Source: Streptomyces griseiscabiei
GTDB taxonomy: Bacteria; Actinomycetota; Actinomycetes; Streptomycetales; Streptomycetaceae
DNA: 64,000 nucleotides
Direction: 5' to 3'
NCBI RefSeq assembly: GCF_020010925.1
Contig: NZ_JAGJBZ010000002.1
Span: 682,001-746,000, forward strand
Positions 53,965 to 64,000 of this stretch are shown one piece after another. Positions within the stretch are counted from its first letter, which is position 1. Each line of letters begins with the position of its first letter. Made by a program: the position numbers and the translations under genes. The notes under the pieces are model-generated. The model worked only from the letters and a program-made list of their open reading frames with translations, was not told the origin of the DNA and did no database searches.

Positions 53965-55380
53965 GTGACCAGCACAGCGCAGCCCGGGGCAGGAGCGCGC
54001 GGCGCCCACCCCGACCACCTCTCGCACGTGATCTTCATCGCGGCGGCGGCCGCGATGGGCGGCTTCCTCTTCGGCTACGACAGCGCCGTGATCAACGGCG
54101 CCGTGGAAGCGATCCGGCACCGCTACGACATCGGCTCCACGGCCCTGGCCCAGGTCATCGCCATCGCCCTGATCGGCTGTGCCGTCGGCGCGGCCACGGC
54201 CGGCCGGATCGCCGACCGCATCGGCCGCATCCGGTGCATGCAGATCGCCGCCGCCCTCTTCACGGTCAGCGCCGTGGGCTCCGCGCTCCCCTTCGCGCTC
54301 TGGGACCTCGCCTTCTGGCGGATCGTCGGCGGCTTCGCCATCGGCATGGCGTCGGTCATCGGCCCCGCCTACGTCGCCGAGGTCGCCCCGCCCGCCTACC
54401 GGGGACGGCTCGGCTCCTTCCAGCAGGCCGCGATCGTCGTCGGCATCGCCCTCTCCCAGCTGGTCAACTGGGGCATCCTCAACGCCGCCGACGGCGACCA
54501 GCGCGGTGAACTGCTCGGCCTGGAGGCCTGGCAGGTCATGCTCGGCGTCATGGTCGTCCCCGCGGTGCTCTACGGCCTGCTCTCCTTCGCCATCCCCGAG
54601 TCGCCGCGCTTCCTGATCTCCGTCGGCAAGCGCGAGCGCGCCCGTGAGGTGCTCGCCGAGGTCGAGGGCGGGGACACCGACCTGGACGCCCGGGTCGCCG
54701 AGATCGAGTCGGCCATGCACCGCGAGCACAAGTCGACCTTCAAGGACCTGCTCGGCGGGAGTTTCCTCTTCAGGCCGATCGTCTGGATCGGTATCGGCCT
54801 GTCGGTCTTCCAGCAGTTCGTCGGCATCAACGTCGCCTTCTACTACTCCGCGACGCTGTGGCAGTCCGTCGGCGTCGACCCGGCCGAGTCGTTCTTCTAC
54901 TCCTTCACGACCTCGATCATCAACATCGTCGGCACCGTCATCGCGATGATCTTCGTCGACCGGATCGGCCGCAAGCCGCTCGCCCTCATCGGCTCCGTCG
55001 GCATGGTCCTCGCACTCGCCCTGGAGGCCTGGGCCTTCTCCTTCGACCTCGTGGACGGCAAGCTGCCCGCCGCCCAGGGCTGGGTCGCCCTGATCGCCGC
55101 CCATGCCTTCGTCCTCTTCTTCGCCCTCTCCTGGGGTGTCGTCGTCTGGGTCATGCTCGGCGAGATGTTCCCCAACCGGATCCGCGCCGCCGCCCTGGGC
55201 GTGGCCGCCTCCGCGCAGTGGATCGCCAACTGGGCCATCACCGCGAGCTTCCCGTCCCTGGCCGACTGGAACCTCTCGGTGACGTACCTGATCTACACGG
55301 TCTTCGCCGCGCTCTCCATCCCCTTCGTCCTCAAATTCGTCAAGGAGACCAAGGGCAAGTCGCTGGAGGAGATGGGCTAG
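53965..55380 (+). CDS. glcP: Glucose permease, MFS sugar porter
   Basis: A 471-residue, 12-helix sugar porter of the major facilitator superfamily. Family motifs are GGFLFGYDSAVINGAV in helix 1, the RIADRIGRIR loop, PESPRFLI at the end of the N-half, QQFVGINVAFYYS in helix 7, and the final PETKG-like KETKGKSLEEM. Sequence and position between smc and ftsY match S. coelicolor GlcP1, the main glucose:proton symporter that feeds glucose kinase and carbon repression. GTG start 93 bases after smc. A hairpin follows. Confidence 0.9.
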   Translation: MTSTAQPGAGARGAHPDHLSHVIFIAAAAAMGGFLFGYDSAVINGAVEAIRHRYDIGSTALAQVIAIALIGCAVGAATAGRIADRIGRIRCMQIAAALFTVSAVGSALPFALWDLAFWRIVGGFAIGMASVIGPAYVAEVAPPAYRGRLGSFQQAAIVVGIALSQLVNWGILNAADGDQRGELLGLEAWQVMLGVMVVPAVLYGLLSFAIPESPRFLISVGKRERAREVLAEVEGGDTDLDARVAEIESAMHREHKSTFKDLLGGSFLFRPIVWIGIGLSVFQQFVGINVAFYYSATLWQSVGVDPAESFFYSFTTSIINIVGTVIAMIFVDRIGRKPLALIGSVGMVLALALEAWAFSFDLVDGKLPAAQGWVALIAAHAFVLFFALSWGVVVWVMLGEMFPNRIRAAALGVAASAQWIANWAITASFPSLADWNLSVTYLIYTVFAALSIPFVLKFVKETKGKSLEEMG

Positions 55381-55390
55381 CCCAGGGCCG

Positions 55391-55411
55391 GCCCCTCCCT
55401 CGGGGAGGGGC
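55391..55411. terminator. Hairpin between convergent glcP and the oxidoreductase
   Basis: Stem GCCCCTCC / GGAGGGGC with a 5-base loop, directly between the two converging stop codons. Confidence 0.75.
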
Positions 55412-55412
55412 T

Positions 55413-56384
55413 TCAGGCGTCGAGGCGCGGCAGCACCCGCTCGGCGAACAGCCGCAGCCCGCGCCACCCCTCCTCGACCGGCACCCCGCCGGCCAGCGGA
55501 TGCAGGACGTAGTTGTCCAGGCCCAGCGCCACGCACTCGTCCGGCGTCACGATCCGGTACACGCCCTCCGCCCGCAGCTCCGCCACCGTCGCCGCCCCGG
55601 ACCGCACGGCCGAGCGGATGCCCGACGACTGCCACGAGGCGTAGGTCCGCGCCTCGTGCAGGAAATGCCCGCCGTACTCGGCCCACGCCCGGTCCGGATC
55701 CTCCGCCACGTGCAGCAACGGCGTCACGGCGGCGGGCATCATCGTCCAGCCGTCGGTGCCGTACTCGACGAGCCGCTCCTTGTAGTACGCCTCCAGTTCC
55801 GGCAGATGCGCGCTCGGGAAGAAGGGCAGCCCCAGACGCGCCGCCCGGCGGGCCGCCGCCTTCGAGGAACCGCCGACCAGCAGCAGCGGATGCGGCTCGC
55901 TGCCCGGACGAGGGGTGACCCGGACCGTGCGCCCCCGGTAGGCGAACGGCTCACCGGTCCACGCCCGCAGCAGCGTCTCCAGCACCTCGTCCTGGAGCTT
56001 CCCCCGGCTCTTCCAGTCCACGTCGAACTGCGCGTACTCCTCCGGCCGGTACCCGATCCCGGCCACGGTCACCAGCCGCCCACCGCTCACCAGGTCCAGT
56101 ACGGCGATGTCCTCGGCCAGCCGCAGGGGATCGTGCAGCGGCCCGATCGCCGCCGACACCGTCACCGCGATCCGCCGCGTGGCGCCGAACACGGCCCCCG
56201 CGAAGACGAACGGCGACGGCAGCCAGTTGTTCTCGACCCCGTGGTGCTCCTCCGTCTGCACGGTGGAGATGCCCTGCTCATCGGCGTACGCGGCCATCTC
56301 GACGGCGGCCCGGTAGCGGGCCCGGAGCGAGGCGGGCGTGGCGCCGGGCTCGACCAGATTGAAACGGACGACCGTGACGGGCAT
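55413..56384 (-). CDS. Luciferase-like (LLM) flavin/F420-dependent oxidoreductase
   Basis: A 323-residue TIM-barrel oxidoreductase of the bacterial luciferase-like family. Typical segments are VRFNLVEPGATPASLRARY at the N-terminus, YADEQGISTVQTEEHHG, LDLVSGGRLVTVAGIGYRPE (the family's GR-x-GIG region) and HPLLLVGGSSKAAARRAA. The cofactor (FMN or F420) is not certain from sequence. ATG start with GGGGG upstream. It converges on glcP and diverges from ftsY. The substrate is unknown. Confidence 0.88.
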   Translation of the reverse strand: MPVTVVRFNLVEPGATPASLRARYRAAVEMAAYADEQGISTVQTEEHHGVENNWLPSPFVFAGAVFGATRRIAVTVSAAIGPLHDPLRLAEDIAVLDLVSGGRLVTVAGIGYRPEEYAQFDVDWKSRGKLQDEVLETLLRAWTGEPFAYRGRTVRVTPRPGSEPHPLLLVGGSSKAAARRAARLGLPFFPSAHLPELEAYYKERLVEYGTDGWTMMPAAVTPLLHVAEDPDRAWAEYGGHFLHEARTYASWQSSGIRSAVRSGAATVAELRAEGVYRIVTPDECVALGLDNYVLHPLAGGVPVEEGWRGLRLFAERVLPRLDA

Positions 56385-56520
56385 GGGGGACCCCCTTCGG
56401 GCGGCTGTGGAGGGGGACGGTAGCTGACGGGTCATCAGGTATCCAGGGGTACGGAAGGCCCGTGTCGCCCCGTACGGCGATCGAACGCGGCGCCGGGCGG
56501 TCCCGCATACTGGTCGGGTT

Positions 56521-57720
56521 ATGGAACTCATCCTTGCTGTAGTCATCGCCGTGGTCGTGCTCGGCGTGCTGGGCGGGCTCGTCGTAGGCAGCCGCAGGAA
56601 GAAGCCGCTGCCCCCGGCGCCCCCCACGACACCCGACATCACCGCACCCCCGGCCGAGCCGCATGTCGGCGACGAGGCCGAGACGCCGCGCGACGAACCG
56701 CGCCGCACGATCGAGGAGGTGGATCTTCCGGACGGCTCGGCGTCGGCGCCCGTGGCCGTCGAGGAACCGCCCGCCGCCCCCGAGATCGAGATCCCCGAGC
56801 CGACCGCCGGCCGTCTGGTACGGCTGCGGGCCCGTCTCTCGCGCTCACAGAACGCGCTCGGCAAGGGGCTGCTCACGCTGCTCTCGCGCGAGCACCTCGA
56901 CGACGACACCTGGGAGGAGGTCGAGGACACCCTCCTCACCGCCGACGTCGGTGTGCAGCCCACCCAGGAACTGGTCGAGCGGCTGCGCGAGCGCGTGAAG
57001 ATCCTCGGCACCCGCACCCCGGCCGAGCTGCGCGCCCTGCTGCGCGAGGAACTCCTGACGATCCTCGTCCCCGAGTTCGACCGCGCGGTCAACACCGACT
57101 CGCCGCTGGACACCCCGGGCATCGTGATGGTCGTCGGCGTCAACGGCACCGGCAAGACCACCACCACGGGCAAGCTCGCCCGGGTCCTCGTCGCCGACGG
57201 CAAGAACGTCGTCCTCGGCGCCGCCGACACCTTCCGTGCCGCCGCCGCCGACCAGCTGCAGACCTGGGGCGAGCGGGTCGGCGCCCGTACCGTGCGCGGT
57301 CCCGAGGGCGGCGACCCGGCGTCCATCGCCTTCGACGCCGTCAAGGAGGGCATCGAGGAGGGCGCCGACGTCGTCCTGATCGACACCGCCGGGCGGCTGC
57401 ACACCAAGACCGGTCTCATGGACGAGCTGGGCAAGGTCAAGCGGGTCGTGGAGAAGCACGCGCCGCTGGACGAGATCCTGCTCGTCCTGGACGCCACCAC
57501 CGGGCAGAACGGTCTCGTCCAGGCCCGGGTCTTCGCCGAGGTCGTCGACATCACCGGCATCGTGCTCACCAAGCTCGACGGCACCGCGAAGGGCGGCATC
57601 GTCATCGCCGTCCAGCGCGAGCTGGGCGTACCCGTGAAGCTCATCGGTCTCGGAGAGGGCGCCGACGATCTGGCGCCGTTCGAGCCGGAGGCGTTCGTGG
57701 ACGCGCTGATCGGCGACTGA
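56521..57720 (+). CDS. ftsY: Signal recognition particle receptor FtsY
   Basis: A 399-residue FtsY, the membrane receptor for the signal recognition particle. The N-terminus is a membrane helix (LILAVVIAVVVLGVLGGLVV), followed by an acidic Pro/Glu-rich A domain (about residues 40-100). The NG GTPase core has G1 GVNGTGKTTTTGKLAR, the insertion-box DTFRAAAADQL, G3 LIDTAGRLHTK and G4 LTKLDGTAKGG. An ATG start gives the helix at once. A strong terminator follows 49 bases after the stop, so the downstream genes are separate. Confidence 0.97.
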   Translation: MELILAVVIAVVVLGVLGGLVVGSRRKKPLPPAPPTTPDITAPPAEPHVGDEAETPRDEPRRTIEEVDLPDGSASAPVAVEEPPAAPEIEIPEPTAGRLVRLRARLSRSQNALGKGLLTLLSREHLDDDTWEEVEDTLLTADVGVQPTQELVERLRERVKILGTRTPAELRALLREELLTILVPEFDRAVNTDSPLDTPGIVMVVGVNGTGKTTTTGKLARVLVADGKNVVLGAADTFRAAAADQLQTWGERVGARTVRGPEGGDPASIAFDAVKEGIEEGADVVLIDTAGRLHTKTGLMDELGKVKRVVEKHAPLDEILLVLDATTGQNGLVQARVFAEVVDITGIVLTKLDGTAKGGIVIAVQRELGVPVKLIGLGEGADDLAPFEPEAFVDALIGD

Positions 57721-57768
57721 CCGGCATCACCTGCGGACATCCGTATGGGCCGCCACGGTCGATACAGA

Positions 57769-57805
57769 AAGCGCCCACCCCGCGGTCCAGTGGGGGTGGG
57801 CGCTT
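57769..57805 (+). terminator. ftsY terminator
   Basis: Perfect 13-bp stem AAGCGCCCACCCC / GGGGTGGGCGCTT with an 11-base loop. It may also serve the convergent primase-like gene. Confidence 0.88.
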
Positions 57806-57821
57806 CGCCGTCTCTAACGCC

Positions 57822-58478
57822 CTACGCCCGCGACCGGTGGGCCACGTACGCGAGCGTCCCCAGCAGCAGCCGTGCCGCCGGTGGCCTGGTCGCCGAGTCC
57901 AGGGCGGGGGAGCGGAGCCAGCGGACCGGGCCGAGACCGCCGCGGTCGGAGGGCGGGGCGGTGACATGGCTGCCGGGGCCGAGGCCGCGCAGGTCGAGGG
58001 CGGACGGGTCGTCCCAGCCCATGCGGTAGAGCAGGGTGGACAACTCGGCGGCGGAGCCCGGGGCGACGAGGAAGTGGGCGCGGCCCTCGGGGGTGGCGAT
58101 GACGGGTCCGACGGGGAGGCCCATGCGTTCGAGACGGACCAGCGCGTGCCGGGCGGCCGACTCGGCGACCTCGATCACGTCGAAGGAGCGGCCCACCGGC
58201 AGCATCACGGAGGCGCCGGGGAACTCGGACCAGGCCTCGGTCACCTCGTCGAGCGTCGCTCCGGCGCGCACCGGAGGCGCGAAGTCGAGGGGATGCGCGC
58301 CGGGCGCGGAGCAGGTGCTACGGCCGCACGAGCACGCGCCCGAAGCCGCCCGCGCGCCGGGGACGACGTCCCACCCCCAGAGGCCGGTGAACTCGGCCAC
58401 GGCCGTGCATTCCGAGGAACGGCCGCGCCGACGTGTGCCGGATCGCATCTCCCGGATGCCGCCGATCGTGAAGCCCAT
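57822..58478 (-). CDS. Bifunctional primase/polymerase (prim-pol)-like protein, apparently degenerate
   Basis: A 218-residue protein resembling only the prim-pol N-terminal domain. The family's early Cys/His-rich region is present as CSCGRSTCSAPGAHP, followed by WSEFPGASVMLPVGRSFDVI. Where active members have a metal-binding D-x-D near this point, it reads FDVIEVAESAARHALVRL, and no helicase domain follows. It is therefore probably a catalytically dead nucleic-acid-binding derivative. ATG start. It converges on ftsY and diverges from nsdA, a neighbourhood also found in S. coelicolor as I recall. No function can be named. Confidence 0.82.
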   Translation of the reverse strand: MGFTIGGIREMRSGTRRRGRSSECTAVAEFTGLWGWDVVPGARAASGACSCGRSTCSAPGAHPLDFAPPVRAGATLDEVTEAWSEFPGASVMLPVGRSFDVIEVAESAARHALVRLERMGLPVGPVIATPEGRAHFLVAPGSAAELSTLLYRMGWDDPSALDLRGLGPGSHVTAPPSDRGGLGPVRWLRSPALDSATRPPAARLLLGTLAYVAHRSRA

Positions 58479-58904
58479 GCCCCCTCCAACGGGTCCAGCG
58501 CGCCGGTGGTTACGCGACGGAGTCGGAATGCGACGCTCTGCTTCCGCATGGGCGGCGCACTACGGCATCACGGGTGGCGTGGTCGGCGACGCGCGCCCCT
58601 GAATGCATCGCTCCGCCCACTCCCGGCCGTCATGTGTCAAGTGAATCGCGGACCAGGGACCGTTAGTTCATTCGAAGGGGTGGCGAATGGTGGCGTTTCT
58701 GGAATCGCCGTGGCCGGACGCGTGATCGTAGGATTACTTTGAGTGCACGGGGTCCGAGGACGTACGCGCTCGTGGGTATGCCGGAGGCAAGTCGTCTTTC
58801 CGTTCGATGGGTGACAAGGGTCGGACGTACGGCGTGGTAACCGGCATTCTGGTAGGGCTTGGCGCACACAGCGCACAGGTGGTTTCAGGGATGGGGGCGT
58901 TCCA
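58479..58904. other. Divergent spacer upstream of nsdA
   Basis: About 425 bases without a supportable gene, holding the divergent promoters of the primase-like gene and nsdA. A promoter-like TAGGAT lies near 58728-58733 in a locally AT-rich stretch, without a clear -35 box. GGGATGGGGG shortly before the nsdA GTG is its likely ribosome-binding site. A short frame from 58807 overlaps the nsdA start and I do not take it as a gene. Confidence 0.45.
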
Positions 58905-60380
58905 GTGGGCGGCAACGGCGGAAGCGGCACGAACGCTGAGAAGCGCCCGAACGAACTGCTCGGTTCGTGGTTCGTCCGCAGCGGCTGGTCCAAGGGCGAG
59001 CTGGCCCGCCAGGTGAACCGCAGGGCCCGTCAGCTCGGCGCCAACCACATCTCCACCGACACCTCGCGCGTACGGCGCTGGCTCGACGGGGAGAACCCGC
59101 GCGAACCGATCCCGCGCATCCTGTCCGAGCTGTTCTCCGAGCGGTTCGGCTGTGTCGTGGCCGTGGAGGACCTGGGGCTGCGCGCGGCCCACCAGGCACC
59201 GTCCGTCTCCGGTGTCGACCTGCCCTGGACGGGCCCGCAGACCGTGGCGCTGATCAGCGAGTTCTCGCGCAGCGACCTGATGCTGGCGCGGCGCGGCTTC
59301 CTCGGGAGCTCGCTCGCGCTCTCCGCGGGCCCGGCCCTCATCGAGCCGATGCAGCGCTGGCTCGTCCCCACACCACCCGCCCCGCGCGCGGAGCCCGAGC
59401 CGTCGCCCGCCGCCCGCCGCGCCGGCCGGCTCTCCCAGCCGGAGCTGGACCTCCTCGAATCCACCACCATGATGTTCCGGGAGTGGGACGCCCAGTGCGG
59501 CGGCGGTCTGCGCCGCAAGGCGGTCGTCGGCCAGCTGCACGAGGTGACCGACCTCCTCCAGGAACCCCAGCCCGAGGCCACCACCCGGCGGCTGTTCAAG
59601 GTCGCCGCCGAACTGGCCGAGCTGGCGGGCTGGATGAGCTACGACATCGGCCTCCAGCCCACCGCCCAGAAGTACTTCGTCCTCGCCCTGCACGCGGCCA
59701 AGGAGGCGGGCGACAAACCCCTCGGCTCGTACGTCCTGTCGAGCATGAGCCGCCAGATGATCCACCTCGGCCGGCCCGACGACGCCCTCGAACTGATCCA
59801 CCTCGCCCAGTACGGCAGCCGTGACTGCGCGAGCCCGCGCACCCAGTCGATGCTGTATGCGATGGAGGCCCGCGCCTACGCCAACATGGGCCAGCCCGGA
59901 AAGTGCAAACGGGCCGTGCGGATGGCCGAGGACGTCTTCGCCGACGCCGAGGAATGGGACGACCCGGACCCCGACTGGATCCGCTTCTTCAACGAGGCCG
60001 AGCTGCACGGCGAGAACTCCCACTCCTACCGCGACCTCGCCTATGTCGCCGGCCGCAGCCCCACCTACGCCTCCCTCGCCGAGCCCGTGATGCGCCGCGC
60101 CGTCGAGCTGTTCGCCACCGACACCGAGCACCAGCGGTCGTACGCGCTGAACCTCATCGGCATGGCCACCGTGCATCTGCTCCAGCGCGAGCCCGAGCAG
60201 GGGGCCGCCCTGGCCAAGAAGGCCATGGACGTCGCCGGAAAGGTCCGCTCCGAGCGCGTCAACACCCGCATCCGCAAGACCGTCGACACGGCCGTCCGTG
60301 ACTTCGGCGGGCTCGCCGAGGTCGTCGACCTCACCGACCAGCTCGCCGTCCATCTCCCCGAGACCGCCGAGGCGGTCTGA
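58905..60380 (+). CDS. nsdA: NsdA, negative regulator of sporulation and antibiotic production
   Basis: A 491-residue protein. Residues 15-100 contain a helical, DNA-binding-like domain (NELLGSWFVRSGWSKGELAR, then DTSRVRRWLDGENPREPIP). The rest is TPR-like helical repeats (AAKEAGDKPLGSYVLSSMSR, LELIHLAQYGSRDCASPRTQ). It matches S. coelicolor NsdA, whose loss raises antibiotic production and sporulation. GTG start. It stands alone between the primase-like gene and amtB and has no enzyme motifs. Many actinomycete genomes carry several NsdA-like paralogues, but the neighbourhood supports this identity. Confidence 0.92.
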   Translation: MGGNGGSGTNAEKRPNELLGSWFVRSGWSKGELARQVNRRARQLGANHISTDTSRVRRWLDGENPREPIPRILSELFSERFGCVVAVEDLGLRAAHQAPSVSGVDLPWTGPQTVALISEFSRSDLMLARRGFLGSSLALSAGPALIEPMQRWLVPTPPAPRAEPEPSPAARRAGRLSQPELDLLESTTMMFREWDAQCGGGLRRKAVVGQLHEVTDLLQEPQPEATTRRLFKVAAELAELAGWMSYDIGLQPTAQKYFVLALHAAKEAGDKPLGSYVLSSMSRQMIHLGRPDDALELIHLAQYGSRDCASPRTQSMLYAMEARAYANMGQPGKCKRAVRMAEDVFADAEEWDDPDPDWIRFFNEAELHGENSHSYRDLAYVAGRSPTYASLAEPVMRRAVELFATDTEHQRSYALNLIGMATVHLLQREPEQGAALAKKAMDVAGKVRSERVNTRIRKTVDTAVRDFGGLAEVVDLTDQLAVHLPETAEAV

Positions 60381-60801
60381 CCCGGGCCCTTCGTACCGCG
60401 GGCCCCTCGCACTCCGGCCGCGGCCGGCCATCCCGACTGCCCGACTCGGCTCCCCCATGCCAGGTCATCGGATGGTCTGCCGTGGTCGGTCCGTTCACGG
60501 CCACCGCACCGGACGCGCCTGCGGACGATCTCCCGGAATTTTCATCGGAAGTTCCATCGGATACGAAACCGTTATCCGCCGAGGGCCCCGCACGGGCTGG
60601 GCCCCACACGGGATGAATCCTCCGGGATTCACGTTTCACCTGTCTGTAACGTGATGAGTGCCTTCGTCACCTCCGGGAAACATTTCCAAACTTCCCGTGA
60701 AACGGTGCTGCGTCAGTCTCCTCAGCACAGTCGGCCCTCCCCGATAGCTCCCCAGCTTCCGCATCCGCACGGGCCGTTCCGACCACGAGGAGATACCGGC
60801 A
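60381..60801. other. Spacer between nsdA and amtB
   Basis: About 420 bases. A GC-rich dyad around 60384-60407 (GGGCCC twice) may end nsdA. A 6-bp hairpin GAATCCTCCGGGATTC lies near 60614-60629. The GlnR box at 60666-60703 and the ribosome-binding site GAGGAGA at 60787-60793 serve amtB. I see no gene. Confidence 0.55.
60666..60703 (+). promoter_or_regulatory. GlnR box upstream of amtB
   Basis: GTCAC-n6-GAAAC-n6-AAACT-n6-GAAAC in exact 5-6-5-6-5-6-5 spacing. This fits the Streptomyces GlnR consensus of paired GTnAC/GAAAC half-sites, with the third half-site degenerate. It lies about 100 bases before the amtB start, where GlnR activates the operon under nitrogen limitation. Confidence 0.75.
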
Positions 60802-62432
<1,631 letters not shown>

Positions 62433-62458
62433 CCGAAGAGAAGAACAGGAGTCGCTGG

Positions 62459-64000
62459 GTGACGAGTACGGACGTACGTACGGATGCAGAGGACTCGGGA
62501 CCCAGCGGCTATGCGGCGGCCCGGCTGCGCCTCCTCCAGGAGGGGGCGCAGTCCGGGCCGCCGCGCCGTACGGCCCTGGCCGAGCTGACCGACGACTGGC
62601 TGGCCGGCCTCTTCGGCGCGGGCGCCGCGGAATCACGGGGAGTGTCCCTCGTGGCCGTCGGGGGATACGGGCGCGGCGAGCTCTCGCCCCGCAGCGACCT
62701 CGATCTGCTGCTCCTGCACGACGGGTCCGACACGGAGGCGGTGGCCGCGCTGGCCGACCGTATCTGGTACCCCGTCTGGGACCTGGGGCTGGCCCTCGAC
62801 CACTCGGTGCGGACCCCCGCCGAGGCCCGCAAGACCGCCGGCGAGGACCTCAAGGTCCAGCTGGGGCTGCTGGACGCCCGGCACATCGCCGGTGACCTGG
62901 GCCTGACCGCCTCACTGCGCACCGCCGTCCTCGCCGACTGGCGCAACCAGGCCCCCAAACGCCTCCCCGAACTCCAGGAACTGTGCGCCGAGCGGGCCGA
63001 GCGGCAGGGGGAGCTGCAGTACCTGCTGGAACCCGACCTCAAGGAGGCGCGCGGCGGGTTGCGCGACGCCACCGCCCTGCGCGCCGTCGCCGCCTCCTGG
63101 CTCGCGGACGCCCCGCGCGAGGGGCTCGCCGACGCCCGGCGCCGCCTCCTCGACGTCCGGGACGCGCTGCATCTCACCACCGGGCGCGCGACCGACCGGC
63201 TCGCGCTCCAGGAACAGGACCAGGTCGCCGCCGAACTGGGGCTGCTGGACGCCGACACCCTGCTGCGCCAGGTGTACGAGGCCGCCCGCGTCATCTCGTA
63301 CGCCAGTGACGTGACCTGGCGTGAGGTGGGGCGCGTGCTGCGGTCGCGCGCCGTACGGCCACGGCTGCGCGCCATGCTCGGCGGGGGGAAGCCCGCCCCC
63401 GAGCGGTCGCCGCTGGCGGAGGGCGTGGTCGAGCAGGACGGCGAGGTCGTGCTCGCGCGCGCCGCCAAGCCCGACCGGGACCCCGTACTGCCCCTGCGCG
63501 CCGCCGCCGCTGCCGCCCAGGCCGGGCTGCCGCTCTCCCTGCACGCCGTACGACGGCTGGCCGCCGCCGCCCGGCCGCTGCCGACACCGTGGCCCGCCGA
63601 GGCCCGCGAGCAGCTCGTCACCCTGCTGGGGTCCGGGCGCCCGACCGTCGACGTCTGGGAGGCGCTGGAGGCCGAGGGCCTCATCACGCATCTGCTGCCC
63701 GACTGGGAGCGGGTGCGCTGCCGGCCGCAGCGCAACGCCGTGCACATCTGGACCGTCGACCGCCATCTCATCGAGACCGCGGTCCAGGCCTCCGAGATGA
63801 CCCGCCGGGTCCACCGGCCCGACCTCCTGCTCGTCGCCGCGCTGCTGCACGACATCGGCAAGGGCTGGCCCGGCGACCACTCCGTCGCCGGCGAGATCAT
63901 CGTCAAGGACGTCGCCGCCCGGATCGGCTTCGACCGGGAGGACGTGGCGGTCCTCTCCACCCTCGTACGCCACCATCTGCTGCTCGTCGACACGGCCACC
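62459..64000 (+). CDS. glnD: PII nucleotidyltransferase GlnD (partial)
   Basis: The 5' 514 codons of GlnD, running off the right edge in an open frame. The nucleotidyltransferase site is VAVGGYGRGELSPRSDLDLL near residue 65-85. The GlnD-type helical region (LEPDLKEARGGLRDATALRA) follows, and the HD domain begins with LLVAALLHDIGKGWPGDHSV near residue 460. The C-terminal ACT domains lie outside the window. In Streptomyces it adenylylates GlnK. The GTG (VTSTDVRTDAEDSG) 26 bases after glnK is the likely start. Confidence 0.94.
   Translation, partial: MTSTDVRTDAEDSGPSGYAAARLRLLQEGAQSGPPRRTALAELTDDWLAGLFGAGAAESRGVSLVAVGGYGRGELSPRSDLDLLLLHDGSDTEAVAALADRIWYPVWDLGLALDHSVRTPAEARKTAGEDLKVQLGLLDARHIAGDLGLTASLRTAVLADWRNQAPKRLPELQELCAERAERQGELQYLLEPDLKEARGGLRDATALRAVAASWLADAPREGLADARRRLLDVRDALHLTTGRATDRLALQEQDQVAAELGLLDADTLLRQVYEAARVISYASDVTWREVGRVLRSRAVRPRLRAMLGGGKPAPERSPLAEGVVEQDGEVVLARAAKPDRDPVLPLRAAAAAAQAGLPLSLHAVRRLAAAARPLPTPWPAEAREQLVTLLGSGRPTVDVWEALEAEGLITHLLPDWERVRCRPQRNAVHIWTVDRHLIETAVQASEMTRRVHRPDLLLVAALLHDIGKGWPGDHSVAGEIIVKDVAARIGFDREDVAVLSTLVRHHLLLVDTAT

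Noticed and set aside
58807..59016. A 69-codon frame overlapping the nsdA start
   Set aside because: It runs out of frame through the conserved nsdA N-terminus and its codon use becomes Arg/Ser-rich as in shadow frames. The nsdA frame is clearly the real one.

Overview
This window looks like the chromosome core of a Streptomyces. The evidence is very high GC with strong third-position GC, many GTG starts, translationally coupled start/stop overlaps, conservon (cvn) operons, a lysine-tailed HU protein (hupS), the IclR regulator ndgR next to leuCD, nsdA, a glucose permease of the GlcP type, and an amtB-glnK-glnD operon. From memory, the order matches the S. coelicolor region of roughly SCO5540 to SCO5585, with a few additions. 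No database search was run.

Layout. 0-9.2 kb (minus strand): two conservons in tandem (sensor-like kinase, roadblock protein, DUF742 protein, Ras-like GTPase). The upstream one is complete and the downstream one runs off the left edge. Both kinases and one roadblock gene carry single- or two-base frameshifts, which occur nowhere else in the long genes of the window. 9.7-14 kb: a doubtful small ORF, a fumarylacetoacetate hydrolase-family gene overlapping gltX, a HAD phosphatase, then five tRNA genes (Gln-Glu-Glu-Gln-Glu). 14-18.4 kb: a divergent MerR/DUF4188 pair around a near-perfect palindrome, then ndgR divergent from leuCD. 18.5-26.7 kb: hupS, cofC, a PlsC-type acyltransferase with gpsA and ddl, a DUF3515 lipoprotein, an AsnC-type ligand-domain protein, and thiL-thiD. 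26.7-31.1 kb: an accessory-looking FAD monooxygenase plus a large AfsR-type regulator. 31.2-33.5 kb: rpmB divergent from a DAK2/FakA-like gene across a palindrome-rich spacer. 33.7-38.6 kb: an HSP90-like ATPase translationally coupled to a 998-residue TPR protein.

38.8-42 kb holds the most striking object. It is recG, interrupted exactly inside the Walker A motif by a 338-codon intein. The intein starts with Ala and carries the Trp/Cys/Thr signature of class 3 inteins, together with a LAGLIDADG endonuclease region whose second motif has lost its acidic residue.

42-57.7 kb is the conserved actinobacterial block rsmD-coaD-DivIVA-like-DUF177-rpmF-rnc-mutM ... acyP-smc ... ftsY, with an HxlR regulator, a CAP-domain membrane protein, a glucose permease and a luciferase-like oxidoreductase in between. 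57.8-64 kb: a degenerate primase/polymerase-like protein, nsdA, and the nitrogen operon amtB-glnK-glnD (glnD runs off the right edge) behind a recognisable GlnR box.

Dispersed palindromic intergenic elements (117 bp, 32-bp arms) occur at 33.5 and 46.4 kb, with half-elements at 23.8 and 42.1 kb. A sequence resembling the half-element also lies inside the smc hinge coding region.
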